Part shown: piece after piece, positions 10,531 to 23,270 of the stretch
Numbering within the stretch: position 1 is the stretch's first letter
Layout: the number at the start of each line of letters is the position of its first letter
DNA from: Capsicum annuum
Lineage: Eukaryota > Streptophyta > Magnoliopsida > Solanales > Solanaceae
Direction: 5' to 3'
NCBI RefSeq assembly: GCF_002878395.1
Contig: NC_061115.1
Location: 91,287,264 to 91,351,263, forward strand
DNA length: 64,000 nt
Notes under the pieces: model-generated
What the model was told of the DNA's origin: nothing
Database searches by the model: none
The model's input: only the letters and a program-made list of their open reading frames with translations
Translations under genes and position numbers: made by a program

Positions 10531-12786
10531 TAAAACACCTAAGATTTTTTCCCATAAAAAATTCCTGCGCTTTAAACTCACTTCCGGGCTATGACTCACC
10601 CTACGAACCATGAGGTGTCTTGATGGGTCAGGTGATCCTAGTCGTTAGGTGACTAGTGAATGGTGTTTGAGTTTTTTCCTTTGGTATGACTTGGGGAGAT
10701 GAGTTGTAAAGATTCATGACAAGTCATTAAGATGGAATTACAACCAAATCAATGAAGTAAGTGGCTATGTTTTGCACTAAGTACGAGTGGCTCTCGATAA
10801 GTCATATGGACTTGTTACGAGTCCTTAGGTGCAAATAGTAGGATGCCCAATATTTACCCACTTTGGTTCTGTATTGACTACAACTGGACCCTATAAGCAG
10901 TAGAGTCTCATTAATAATGGTACCAGTGAGTAATAGGGTCAACAGTGTGCGTGGATCATAGAGACTGTCTTGGTTACGACTAGTAATAATGAGTCATAAG
11001 GACTGGGCTACAAGTCACTGGTTGACCTATAGTCAAGGGTGGCACTTTTTTGGATTTTAAGTTGAGGGTATTCTAGACATTTCCCCTCTTACCCAACATA
11101 AAACCCATATCTTATAACTACTTTAGGTTGTCATTATCACTTATATACAAACCTAAATAACTTTTTTAACAGTCCAAATCGCTCTCTAAATTCCCTCAAG
11201 AAAGTCAGGATATGATTTCATAAAGGTTGGTCATGTAAGTGTATAAGAGTCAATTTTTTTCACAATTTTTTGGTGTATAAGGCCTGTTACTTTTCTTTCA
11301 TTGTTAATTTCTTAAAATCACATGTTTTAAAGTGTTTCTCACATTGAATTGTCAAGGTTTCGAACAAAGGTTTAAGGGCTTTTGATGCTTATTGTTGAAT
11401 AATGTTTTCCATTATTTAATTATGATATTCTATGCATTAAATATGGTTTTGAACCTGTAGGTGCATAGGTATGGTAAATGATCTTGGGAAATGTGATTTT
11501 CCTCAAGCTTTTGACACTTGAAGTCGTTACCCCAACCCTATATTGTGAAACGAGTTTTTAGTTATTAGAAATGTAGGAATTGAATTGTTCTTCAAACAAT
11601 GGAATTATGATGTTGAATTGAATTTTATTGATTTTTGTTTTCACAAACTATGGCTTAATTGAACTAAGGGGGTTGTGAATTCCCCCAAGTGATGTAATTG
11701 ATTTTGCATGTTGTTGTTACCTTGCAAGTGTAAGTTGGTATGACGATATTGATAGCTTATGTCTTAATATGAAATATGCTTCGATGAATGGGAATATGTG
11801 ATTAATTTTAAGTTGAACTTTAGATGAGGTTGTGTATTTGAGTCATAAAAGTGGAGGTCGGAGTGACCGATACTTAAAACTTTTCTAGTAGGTGTAAGAG
11901 CCATTAGAACTTGAGGGTTTGAGTCCCCTTGTTTATGACTAGGTGGTTTGAGTCCATCTTATTGTTATTATTATGATTTGACGGTTTAAGACCCCCATAT
12001 CATATCTCATGATTGGGTGCTAAAGTCACCTTAGTATATAATTTGAACGTTCATGTCCCCCATGCATATATATGACAACATTCTCTGATTCATGCTGCTA
12101 CACGCTCTGAGGCCTGACCAGGGGGTGAGAAATAGGGCCCATATGCACTGTGGGCACTATTATATGACGGTTGAGCTACATAATGGAGTTTAAAGCTTTA
12201 AAGTGCATGCTAAACATTGTTCCCTAATTCGGCATAAAATATATATATATATTAATATATTTGCATATGGTAATGTGCATTGGTTGACTTGGTCAGAATT
12301 GACGGCATTATTTTATTATTGTCCCTGAGTTAAATATTAGTGTTCGCCCCGCTAACCATCTTCGGATGCCGTATCACATTGCGATGCAGAATATGTCTAC
12401 ACTTCTACTCCTCTTGCTCAGTGATTGTGTATTTATCTATAGTCAACTTCAAGTAGTGATCTTCCATTCTTTAGTATGCTCCATTTCATTATTATGTTTT
12501 CCTTTTTAGTTATATACTATTGTATACTGATTTTGGCTTTAGTCGGGGGCATGTCCAAACACTTTAGGGATATTAGGTTTGGTAGAAACTTTGTCGGACT
12601 ACTATGGACTAGGGATGGTTAGGTTGTTGGTTGGTTTTGGTTATGCACATATCATAATATCTTTAATTGTAAGTTTTTTTATCTTCTTATATGTTAGAAA
12701 TTAATCCAGCATTGGGTGTAAGGTGGGCGATGGTTTTGGTATTGGGGTTGTTTCTGGTCCTTGTTGAACTTGAGATACCCATCAAG
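10531..12786 (+). mobile_element. Gyp-1 3' LTR
   Basis: This LTR begins right after the polypurine tract and ends near 'gagatacccatca'. Its second two-thirds (from about 11388) align with 3471-5455. The first third (10531-11380) is U3 with several TACGAGT/ACTCGTA-like words and no counterpart left in the 5' copy. It lacks the hAT-like insertion. It carries no gene. Confidence 0.7.
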
Positions 12787-12836
12787 GCTCGACTATGGTT
12801 TGAGTTGTGCCTGAAAGCAACAGACAAAAGTTAGAT

Positions 12837-13250
12837 ATCTCATGTTTTATTTACAACATTTTGGATAGCGGAAAAAATTAGTCCATGAATTTAGTCCTCA
12901 ACTAATTCCTAGTAGTGATAGATCCACATGGCAACTCGCCTGATCATAAAGTAGTTTCACCTATTAGAGAGAATGGGAATAATCTCATGTCTCTCATCCT
13001 GACCACCACAAGAAAATTGTATAAAGTCCAGTTCCCCACAAAGTTCCTAATATGTATGTTTTCATCATCAGTAAGCAACGCATCAAATACCTTACTTACA
13101 TTTAAAAGCTGGATTATTGAACACATAATATCATACATAGTACCTTGAGGTAGATCAGGAGGAATAATTTCACCAATTTAAACAAGCACACCATACTCAA
13201 AATCCATATCCGGTTCATCATAAATTTGTAGATAATGTTGGATGGACTAT
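12837..13250 (-). pseudogene. gag: Athila/Tat-type gag fragment, decayed
   Basis: Read on the minus strand, one frame gives a gag-type segment: an acidic and proline-rich lead-in, then SIIQLLNVSKVFDALLTDDE, NIHIRNF, RMRDMRLFPFSLIGE and GELPCGSITTRN, ending in FFPLSKM. The words 'HIRNF', 'RLFPFSLIGEA' and 'ELP-GSIT' are characteristic of Athila/Tat-group gag (retrotransposon gag family). Three stops interrupt it after the best-kept part. The order gag, then leader, then an Asp-tRNA-type primer site on the same strand supports the call. Nothing to its left continues into pol; the sequence meets the Gyp-1 LTR at about 12787, so the element is truncated. Confidence 0.65.
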
Positions 13251-13661
13251 TGTCCCTTATTATTCCTTATTGTCCCTCACATCAAGTACATCCAGACACT
13301 CTGTCTCTTACTTTATAACTATTTATTTACTTGTGGCTCGTCTGAAAGTTGCATGCATAGTATTTTTTCAGACATTAGTTGAGTTCTTGAACATCATGAA
13401 GGAGTGGCCGATTCACAACTATCGTGTCATCATAAACCCCTTTAAGAAAGGCTCCTTGATCGTAATCTCTTTGTCTCTCTCTCTCTATAATTTGGTTGTA
13501 TGTAAAAGTTTTCTCATATTTAGGATCAAACAGAATTAGGGGATTGACTTTACTCTCAGCACTGGAAATACAACGATGTGTGCCCTAGAAATTGTATAGA
13601 AATAAAATTAGCAAACAAAACCAACAATCTAACAAAAATAATATTTAAACTCCATATAAGT
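13251..13661 (-). other. Leader of the Athila/Tat-type fragment
   Basis: Sequence between the gag fragment and the primer site. It contains a CT/GA-rich run (about 13465-13490) and is rich in stops in all frames. No gene is seen. Confidence 0.4.
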
Positions 13662-13681
13662 ATTCCCTAGCAACGATGTCA
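13662..13681 (-). other. Degenerate primer-binding site, Asp-tRNA type
   Basis: ATTCCCTAGCAACGATGTCA on the plus strand resembles the 3' end of plant Asp tRNA (CCCCGGCAACGGCGCCA) with several changes. On the minus strand it would be the primer site used by Athila-group elements, placed between the gag leader and LTR-like sequence starting TGATATCACCC at 13687. Confidence 0.6.
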
Positions 13682-13686
13682 AAATT

Positions 13687-14560
13687 TGATATCACCCAAA
13701 TTACATCTTTCAATGAAGTATAAGGCGGTCGTTGAACAAATGTAGAACCCAACTAGGTTAATGTTGAACCCATTAGGAATAAGATTAAATTCGACTAAGT
13801 CTGTTAAAAATGATTGACATGTAAGTATAAAAGAGGGAGGGGGCGTAAGAAATTAAATATCACTAGAAATGAATGTTGATTTATTGGATTTGTAATCAAT
13901 TTGTTATTCCTAATTTGTTACATGCAAAAAAAATTAACAATATATATACAACCTAAACATCTTCCAAGTTTGTTATATATGAATTTCAATCATCTTCTTA
14001 TAGACTCAAAGCTTTGTATTACTAACTTTTGTTCTTGCTTTCAAAACTATCCCTACTGGGACTCTAGTTATTAGATGAAGGTTGATAGCATCACATCTGT
14101 GTTGTTATTACCTCTTTCTTATCTCTACATCTCTACAGACCAATTTTAGAATACAGGCTAATTCCTAATGTATTTATCTATTAGAAGAGCACTCATACTT
14201 CATGAAACAACAATACATGCAATTACTCTATTATAGACTGAATTTGCACTTAACCCATTTCGCTCAGTAATCATGGTTTCCACAACCCTTCTTATGGGGT
14301 TTAGATAATCATAATTATAAATGCACGACGATAATTCATAGATGAAGACATAATCATGAACTTACAATAAGAATTGAACTCCAAAAATTCAACTTTGATT
14401 AACCCCTAGAAGCAATGTTCATACAATCCCATGAAAGTGCCTTAGAATTGTAAAATATGAAGTAATGTATGTAATAGTTATGTAACCCTATAAAAATAAC
14501 CCATAATATTACTTATACACAAAACAAATAGTATCCTAAAAAAGGGACAGTTGTGTCACC
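13687..14560 (-). repeat. Probable Athila/Tat-type LTR, minus orientation
   Basis: It begins TGATATCACCC beside the primer site. It is AT-rich and non-coding, with the AT runs and 'aacccattaggaataagatt' wording that I associate with this element type. The far end cannot be seen; 14560 is an arbitrary limit where the texture changes. No matching second LTR was recognised. Confidence 0.4.
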
Positions 14561-17513
14561 TACCTCGAATGAGAAGAAGGTAGAATCATGGCTAGGGACC
14601 ATAATCGTTCTTCACCTGTACTGATTTAAACATGGAATTGGTAAAATTCAGGTCTTCCAAGGTACAATGAATAGTGCAGACTGGTGGTTTTAATGTACAA
14701 TAGTGGAATGATTTCATTTTATCATTGTTCTATAGAATTTCTAAGATGTTGCATCAACTAGAGTCTCTCTCCATGATAATATGGTACGATCATTCTTTTA
14801 GCGCACGGTTGTAGGTTGCTCCTGTCTTACACTTTTCCAGATGTGAATTTCCCTTTTCACTCACAATCACATGGTACAATCTTGATATCAAATCACGATC
14901 ATGATTCCCTCTATTTAATAGACCTTTGCCCTATATCATCTCTTATTGAATGGTACGATATCCTAGGTTGCAACATGGTTTTATCCTATGACCATGGTAA
15001 GGCTTGTTTGATGACAACATTGTCAAATCTTAAGTATTTTTATCATCAAAGAATAAACAGACATACATACATACATATATATTACTAGTTCACTTATGGA
15101 ACCATCAAACTCACCTGTACCTTGTACATAAATGCTAAAGGCATTGTAACTATCCTTTTAACTAATCCAAGACATAAGTGCATGCTAACCTTATTCCACC
15201 AATATTCTATAAGAATGTCCAATTATTAAATCATTCCATAATCAACAATAGAATATAAACAAATCATATAAAATATAGATATCAACCAATAATTGTAATA
15301 TCCACAAGCTTTAAATATATGTTCATTTGAAAAGTGATCAAACACACTAATCAACGTATAAGTTCAGTTGAAAAGTTACCAAACACAAATCAACATAAAC
15401 TAACAAGCTCTACTGAATAATAGTTACCATGCTCATAAAATATAAATTTGATTAAACTACATAAATATCACCTGCACTACCATCTCGGACCCAAAACATT
15501 TCACTTAAATCATTACTTCTTTCTAAGAAAACGATAAGGATTACAACCCTAGATTCTTCAGAATTCACCAACACCCCATACAGTACAATCACTTTCTTTA
15601 TGAATTTAAACAAACGATCAATAATTCACCCTTTCCAATATACCAATTATAGTATACAATAGAATACAAATGAATTTATTGAGACAAACTATATCAAACA
15701 TGATATGATATGATACAACCACCTTCTTGTACACTACCCTAACTTTATCAAATTTTAACCATCCAAACACCCCAAATCCCAAATAATGAAATCTCCCTAC
15801 AATCTAGGTTACACTTATTCTTTTTAGTACGAGTCTAAACAACTCAATTAACCTTAGCTTACCTGGATGACAACTAGTTGAACAAGAGATGAATCAAAGA
15901 AAATTACAACCTTGTTCTAAGATCAAAGATGCGTTACTCCCTAAAAATCCAAACATTTTCACCCATCTACCCCCATCCCCTTTCTTCCTCTTTATGGTTC
16001 CATGACATGAAAGGCAACCCTAAAGGTTTTTGAATCTGTCTCACGTCGTTCATTTTAACTTAAGGAGAGAATGAAATAAAATCTCATTTAAGGGGTTTCT
16101 AGTCAGATCATGTTTCAATAGTTTGTAGATATGCCACTATAGTACGATCACATTAACCCGACAAATACTTCTTTAAATTTAAAAGATTTTACTAGGGTGG
16201 CCCCATGCAAGTTTATGAATGTAATTTCAATGATCCCTGAACCCCGTCCTTATAACAAGAGATTTTCTAGTAATTATTGATTAGGTCATTAAAATAGATA
16301 CCAATTTTTCCATCGTTCATCTTAAAATAGCATGAAGAAAGAACATTTTTAGTCTAGATTTAATCTTAAGGCCCCCTTCCATGGTATCATAGAAAAATAG
16401 CTCTTGATATATAGAACCTACACTTTTGGTTTAAATAGAAGGCAAACTATAAGGATAAGAACATCCAAAACTACTAGTTACTAAAATTATAATATCGAAG
16501 ATCCATTTTCCATCTTACCAAAAGAGATTTTTTCACTCAAATGTTGCACGATGCAAAATGAGAAACCCATTATTTGAATGCCATAGGTATCCAAAGCTCC
16601 GTAAATTTTTGAATTCAAAATAGGTCAAAACTTAAAAGCCCAAAATTATCTAGAGGTTTAGATGGGAAAATTCTATAAAGATATATAATTGCTACAACGA
16701 CATTGTTATACTGTCCCAAATTAGTTTAAAAAGTAGTGGAACTGAGTTATCACCTATTTCTTTTTTTTAATTTAAAATTCCATGCTTCTCTGCTTTTATC
16801 ACATTGCTCTCATTATCAGATGAAGGTAACACTTGAATCCTTTCTCTTTATTAATTTATCACTCATGATTTACATGATTTTTGGCTTGAATTTGATTGAA
16901 TAGAAAGGGTTTTAGAGTTGGGTTTTTTGTATTTTTGACTGTAGGCTTGGTTGGGTCAAAATTTATAAGCATGGTTGCTCCCATTAAGTTTACAATGCTG
17001 CCATAGTAATATGAGTGTGAGAAACTCGAGTTTACAGGTTAAATGTACCTAAAAGAAAGAGAATATGAAGTGTAATTCTTGGGTTCTAATTGACTATCTA
17101 GGAATGATTTAGGAGTTATTATGCCCATATTTTTGTGTAAAATAGTTCTAGGATACTTTTTTAACACAAATATTATGTCAAAACTAAAAATTAGAGTTTT
17201 TCAAGTTAAGAGGCATCTTTGTCTCACCTCTTAACTATTATGGATGATGAATGTCACTATAGAAACCTCATTTATATAGCGAAAGTGCTACAGAAAACTC
17301 ATCGTGATAGCAACACAACTATAATTTAGAAAGTACAACTATAGAGACATTGTTGTAGTGGCATCGCTATGGTGACATTCATGTCGGTATAGCAGGAAAC
17401 TACATATAGAAGCCTCTAAGTTTATAAGCTAAATATTTAATTTCTCATTTTTGGTTTGTTTCAAATGATTATAGATTTCTAACGGGTCTCCTCACCAAAT
17501 TTTATAGGTCACA
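14561..17513. repeat. Decayed LTR-like DNA, no gene recognised
   Basis: Non-coding, AT-rich sequence. 15480-16620 reads like the promoter/leader part of a minus-strand gypsy LTR (CT-rich leader near 15960-16000). 17220-17400 holds repeats of a 'ctatag..gacattgttg' type, as in plus-strand gypsy LTRs. I see a (CATA)n run near 15060-15078 and no long open frame with family similarity; the 90-codon frame at 14816-15088 looks like chance. Confidence 0.4.
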
Positions 17514-18027
17514 TGCTATATATAGTTTTGACGATGAGCAGATAAAATTAAAGGGACTAGGTCCATAAACATGCAAAGTACTGTACAACTGGCACACAAT
17601 ATTTACAATGTTTTGTCCTTTTATGTAATAACCTTGCAGGTACTATTTTGTACTGACTTGGACAATGGGTCTAATGATATTCCATCCCTAATCGTCACAC
17701 AACTATAAAAGAAAAGATATTCCTCTTCAAAATTAGTTTTCCAACTCAAAATGACTGAAAAAACAAGCAACAAAAACTCCATTACAAGAATACTCAAGCA
17801 TTGCTCATGCTCTTAACATTATATTTTGCTTAATAAGTGAGCGAGTGATTTTGAGTGTTTATTTGTGAAAGAATTACTTAAAGCTATAAGGGTAATGTCT
17901 TGTTTTTTTGTTGAGCGTGATGCTTTGGTAGAGTTGCCTAAGCTTGAGACTTATTAGAGCTAATCAGTTATGAGAGAGTCCTTGATAGAGTTATCAAGAT
18001 GAGATGGTAGTAGTGTTACTACTAGAG
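17514..18027 (+). mobile_element. Ty1/copia 5' LTR, left part
   Basis: The block starts at about TGCTATATATAG and continues TTTTGACGATGAG. It includes 'actataaaag' (17701-17710), a plausible TATA box, followed by the CA-rich leader and 'aatactcaagcattgctc'. At 18028 it is cut by the Gyp-A LTR and resumes at 27899. The joined wording (a TATA-less GT-rich R/U5 ending near a primer site at 28151) is what a large plant copia LTR shows. The equivalent 3' LTR survives only as 12 bp at 32095-32106. Confidence 0.65.
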
Positions 18028-20454
18028 TGGAACACCCCATATTTCCCTAGCATAATCTAAGTCCTAATACATGAGTATTCATACATGAAATTTTTGAAAG
18101 ACTTATTATTTTTCTGTTTATAACCTGCTATTGTGTAGGAAATTCAATTAGCTTTCCAACGATATAAAATTCACCCAAATTTGTTAACCGGGGATGAAGT
18201 TATGGCTATTTTGAATTTAAGTCGCAAAACCCCATCATTTTAACTTCTAGCGCGTCACTGAGAAGGCCAATCTCCTAATGGACAAAATCCAATGAGATTC
18301 CACGATCTTGGTATGTTGCGCCATAGGTCAATTTGACATTTGTTGATTTTCAGTATGACTCCGTGATAATGGCGCATCATGGAGCAGGCCAATTTCCTGT
18401 TTGTCAATTTCCAGTAGGCCTTTGGAATCGTAGCACATCACGGAGATAGCCAAAATTACATCCACAGGCTTACCGCGATAGTAGTACATCACAGTATTTA
18501 TCCAGGTCTCAGTTGTCCCTTTTTCCAGTGGCTTCTGTGATAGTGCCGCATCACGCCAAGGCCAAAAATCAGGATTTCAGTTTCCATCTTGTGTTTTTAA
18601 ATTAATTTAAGGGTATTTGGGTAGTTTTCCTAAGCCATAAGTTCCCCCTTAACACGAAATATAACCCCTAATTGACCTAAATACTCATCATTATTCACTT
18701 TCTCTCAAATTAAAAATCTCCTCTTTCAAGAACAAGAAACCCAAGATCTCAAGAATCAAGGTCAAATCTGAAGAACTCTCCATCAGTCCTTTCAAATTAA
18801 TCATTCCAGGTATGTTAGATATTCATCCATGGATTCCTTTCATCCATGGATTTCAAGTATCAATTTTAATTAAAAATATATCATCTTTTCAAGATTTATG
18901 ATATTAAATTGTGATTTAAAACTATGAATCTCCATGAAGTACCATGAATATTGATTTTATACCATAGTTTAACAGATTTATTGTTGTTATGAAATCCCTT
19001 CTGTTTTAATATTGTTATTCTTTGAATTAAATCATTATTTAGTGTTATAAATGTTGAGGTCATGCTATTATTTCATGTTTTATACTATTCCCATGAATTG
19101 ACTAAACTATGAAATACAAGTATTTGATAAAATGCCAACAAGAGTGATTTATTTAATAAGAGCCTTCACGTTATGGCCTTCAAGCTTTAGTTTCTTTACA
19201 ATATTATTGTTTTAACTCCTAAGGGTATTGAATAGTCAAAACCCATAGTTGTTTATTTAGTCTAGTCTCAATATATTAAAGAATAGTCTTCAGATTACAT
19301 TATGAGAATTATCATAATAATCAAATATTAATCATTGAACTTAGAACAATCTAGTATATCAATGTCTTTTAGTTGGGTGTAGGATTTAGCACCGAGTGAG
19401 TGTAGCATGTTGGCTTCCCGTTAGATAGACAAAGTCATTAGTAGCAGTCCCTATACTCCAAAATTACGTAGCTAGCACAGGATATGAGTAGTCAATCATC
19501 AGAGTAGGGTTTACTATCTCACAGAGCTCACCCAATAATTTAGGCTTGACACTCTTAGTCCTTTGGACATTATATTAGTTTAGTGGATCCACACAACCAT
19601 TGTTAGTACCAATGGCATGGCATTAACACCCTTCTAACTGGGGTTATAGGTTCGACCCCGATTAGCTCAAATTGACGAATATTGGTAGATGATACCTCCT
19701 ACAGTCTCAGATATAGTCTCAGTTACAATCTCAACTCAGTTATTCAGTCTTAGAGTTGTTTTACAAAAGCATACAGATTTTAGTTATCTCAGTTATCCAT
19801 TTACAGATGTTACTTAGTTTATGTTAAATTCTTGGTCACGCATCAATAGTATTTATAGATTTTCCTGCATTTTCAGTATCTACAAATTCCATGCTCTTTA
19901 TTTAGTACTCCATGCTTTACCTGTATATCCAGTTAATTATTATCATTCTTATTCATAAGCCCATGCATATTAGCCTACAAAATTTAGCATACTAGTACAT
20001 TCAAAGTACTGATCATATACCTTTTCTTTTGTGCTATGATGTCTCATATCATAGGTGTTTACCCTCAGTTCCTGGATCATACTTAAATTCTCAAATTATC
20101 AGCAGTACAGTAGCTATGGTGAGTAATCATCATCTGAGAATAGATTATTTTAATTTATGTATTTATATCTTTAGTTAGAAGAGTTAGTTGGGGCATATCC
20201 CATTAACTCATAGTATCCAGTTTAGTGGTTTTTCAGACACTATAGTTAGCTATTCAGACTATTCAGATTTCAGTATTTTCAAAAGATTCAAAATACAATA
20301 GTTATTTCAAACCTTATGGCATTCCAGGTATTCTTCTGCATTTATGATTATATTATTCAGTGCTCAAATTAGGTACCAGCTCATGGGTTATCTTGTGGTT
20401 TCTCGGGCCTATTAGAACTATGTAATGACTAAGGGGTAGTCTTGGGTCATGACA
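18028..20454 (+). repeat. Gyp-A 5' LTR
   Basis: It starts TGGAACACCCC (a decayed TGTAACAC) and ends GGGTCATGACA. Near 18240-18560 it holds about five imperfect, roughly 75-bp copies of a unit containing 'cgcatcacgg' and 'aatttccagt'. A CT-rich, CAAGAA-rich leader follows at about 18700-18800. Most of it aligns with 25495-27898. Confidence 0.85.
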
Positions 20455-20458
20455 AACT

Positions 20459-20472
20459 TGGTATTAGAGCCT
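20459..20472 (+). other. Gyp-A primer-binding site
   Basis: TGGTATTAGAGCCT differs at one base from the initiator-Met primer site and sits 4 bp inside the LTR. Confidence 0.85.
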
Positions 20473-20678
20473 AATATAGAACGCTATACAAATAGAAGTC
20501 TGAAAGCCATATCGAGTAAAGTCTTATTCATGGGTGTATAGCACGCTACACTTATGGACAAGAGGCTACAAGGCGTTAAGAACAAGTTTCCCTTGTTTCA
20601 TTATTCATGTCGTGTGAGTTAGCATGACCTCAAGTTAAAATCTCTGTCTAATCCACTTCTTCCTTCCATTTATAGAAC

Positions 20679-21860
20679 ATGCCTCCCAAGAAGAACGGAA
20701 GAAAATAGGAACTCAACCAGCCCCTCAGCCTGTCCAGGGAGATCCTCTGGATAAGCATGTCTTTCACGTAAAATTTTGGGCTACGTTCACTAATCTAGGA
20801 AACTCTGTAGCAGCACTAAATGAATGGTAAACAACTATTTTGGCTAACCCAGTGGACAATACTGTTGTAATTAAAACTCGGGATTTCACTTGGATGAATC
20901 CTTCTTCTTTCATGAGAACCAAGGTTGAAGAGGATCCACAGGAATTCTTAGATATGGTTTAGAAGGTCATGGATTCTATGGGGGTGACTTCTAGTTAGAG
21001 TGCCTAGTTGGCTGCATATCAATTGTAGAATGTAGCCCATACTTGGTTTAAGCAGTGGAAAGTTGGTAGAGGTGTTGATGTAGGGCCTATAGAATGGGGA
21101 GAGTTTGTCATAGCTTTCTTGGACAAATTATTTTCATTAGAATTGAGGGAGGATAAAGTGTTAGAATTTATTAATTTGATGCAAGGAATCATGAGTGTAA
21201 GGGAGTATTCTCTCAAGTTCACTTAGTTAGCTAGATATGCTCCTATGTGGTATTTGACAGTAGGTCCAAGATGAGTAACTTTGTGTCTGACATATCTGAT
21301 AGTGTGGTCAAGAAGTATAGGACTGTAATGTAGATTATTGAGATGGATTCATCTAGGATGATGGACCATTCGCAACAGATAAAGGAGTAAAAGATGAAGA
21401 ATAGGGAGAGAGGAAACAAAACAGCTAGGATGGGAAGTTTTAATTTCAATCAGCCAAAGATAGAAGGTCATAACCGTCTTTAGTTTTAGTAGAGATCTTC
21501 ATCCACTTTACATTCTTTAGCCAGTGCCCCAGTACCCAAATTCAGAAATGACAATAGGGATAGGGCACAAGGCTCTAAGTTCCAGTTCAGTGTTAGTAAT
21601 GCTTGTACCAATCCTTTATGTCAGAAGTGCGGTAGGCACCATCAAGGTGAGTGTAGTGTGGGTAGTGATGTGTGCTTAAGATGTGACAAGCTAGGCTATT
21701 AGATTTGTCAATGTCGAGTAGTTTCTCAGGAAGATAGTGATGCGCGCCAAAAGGGCTAGTCCCATTAGTTGTTAGTTTCATTCGGCCACCTAACTCAGAA
21801 GGGTTTCACTTCGAGTGCTACCAGTGGTTAGCTCCCAAACAGATTATAAGCTCATCAGTT
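20679..21860 (+). pseudogene. gag: Gyp-A gag, decayed
   Basis: It starts at the ATG of MPPKK (20679), the usual first residues of this gag type. The capsid domain is recognisable as RTKVEEDPQEFLDMV near 20918, then QGIMSVREYSLKFT near 21180, in a frame broken by stops at former Gln or Trp codons. A frameshift follows near 21245. The nucleocapsid part near 21610-21715 has CQKCGRHHQGEC, followed by CLRCDKLGY-stop-ICQC, a CCHC knuckle whose His is now Tyr and which contains a stop. Antisense open frames in this stretch are shadows. Confidence 0.75.
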
Positions 21861-21879
21861 CTGCCATGATCAAGAAAAT

Positions 21880-22330
21880 TCTCCTGATGTAGTTACTGGT
21901 ATGTTGTGGGTGTTTCATTTACATGTTTATGATTTACTAGGCCCTCGAGCTTTTCTTTCTTATGTAACTCCATATATAGCTATCAATTTTGGAGTCAGTC
22001 TCAAAACTCTAGTAGAGCCATTTTTACTATCTACCTCAGTAGACATTTCGATTGTATCTAGATAGGTGTACTAAAACTATCGGGTTTTAATATCTTAAAA
22101 AGTTAGTTGATCTTTTGGAGTTAGAGATAACGGATTTTGACGTCATTCTCAGCACATATTGGCTCCAATCATACTATGCCTTCGTTGATTGTAAAAATAG
22201 AATAGTTCATTTTTAGTTCCCAAATAAACCATTCCTTGAATGGAAGGGTAGTAATACATCTCTTAGGGGTCAGTTGATCTCATACCTTAGAGCAGAAAGA
22301 TGATATCCAAAGGGTGTGTCTACAATCTTG
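21880..22330 (+). pseudogene. Gyp-A aspartic protease, decayed
   Basis: DVVTGMLWVFHLHVYDLL leads into the active-site region, here GPRA followed by FLSYVTPYIAI. The catalytic Asp of the usual DPGA motif is Gly, so this protease could not work. The distal part ELEITDFDVILSTYWL and the strand with FPNKPFLEWKG are in place near 22120-22250. Confidence 0.75.
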
Positions 22331-22429
22331 TACGATTCAAAGAGTCTAACCTAGAAACTCTAACTCTTTAGTCAGTTCTAGTAGTAAATGATTTTTCAGA
22401 TGTACTTCCTAAAGATCTTTACTGAGTTC

Positions 22430-23270
22430 CTCCTGAAAGGGAAATCGACTTCAGAATAGACCTTCACTTGGATACTCAGCCTATATCTATTCTGCCATAC
22501 AAAATGGCTCCAACTAAACTCAAAGAGTTGAAAGAATAGTTAAATGATCTCCTATAAACGGGATTTATCAGGCCTAGCTTCTCCCCATAGGGTGCACCTA
22601 TTCTATACATTCTTAAGAAAGATAGTTCTCTCAGAACATTCATAGACTACCATCAGTTGAACAGGGTCATAATCAAGAATAACTATCAACTTCATAAAAT
22701 TGATGATTTGTTCTACCAAATTCAATGTGCTAGTTATTTTTTCCAAGATAGACCTTAGATCAGGCTATCATCACCTTAGAGTAAGAGAATCTGATATCCC
22801 AAAAGTAGCTTTCTAAGCTCGGTCTGGTCACTTTGAATTTCTAGTCATGTCCTTTGGTCTACTTTAAAATTTTGTCGCATCCTTCATGGAATTGATGAAC
22901 CAAGTGTTCATGAAGTACTTGGAAATGTTTGTCTTAGTATTCATTGAGGATATTCTTGTTTTCTCCCATAGCAAAAATGATCATGCAGACCACCTCAGAG
23001 TAGTGCTTCAGACTCTTAGAGCCCATCAGTTGTTCGCTAAATTCAGTAAGTTTGAATTTTGGCAAAGATCAATAGCTTTTCTTGGACATATTATTTCTAT
23101 TGTTGGCATTAGAGTTGATCCTCAAAAGATAAAAGTGGTGAGAAACCAGCCTAGACCCATCTCTATTAGGGGTTTCTTAGATTTAGCTGGCTATTACCAT
23201 TGGTTTGTTGAAGGGTTTTTTTTTATTGCATCCCCCATGTCTAGATTGACTCAGAAAAAAGTTAAGTTTT
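22430..23270 (+). pseudogene. Gyp-A reverse transcriptase, decayed
   Basis: RT blocks in order: [11 protein letters not shown] near 22503 with TAG at 22537-22539 where Gln is expected; a TAG at 22588-22590 in place of Trp in the SPWGAP-type motif; IDYHQLNRV near 22640; then a frameshift around 22740; FEFLVMSFGL near 22830. From 22886 a clean 128-codon frame holds the catalytic box FIEDILVF (22940 onward), FLGHIISIVGIRVDP and LDLAGYYHWFVEGF. The first catalytic Asp is Glu, the same change as in Gyp-1. The late RT is the best conserved part of this element. Confidence 0.85.

Noticed and set aside
14816..15088. 90-codon frame on the plus strand
   Set aside because: No motif, low-complexity end (YIHIYY from a CATA run), and it lies in LTR-like DNA.
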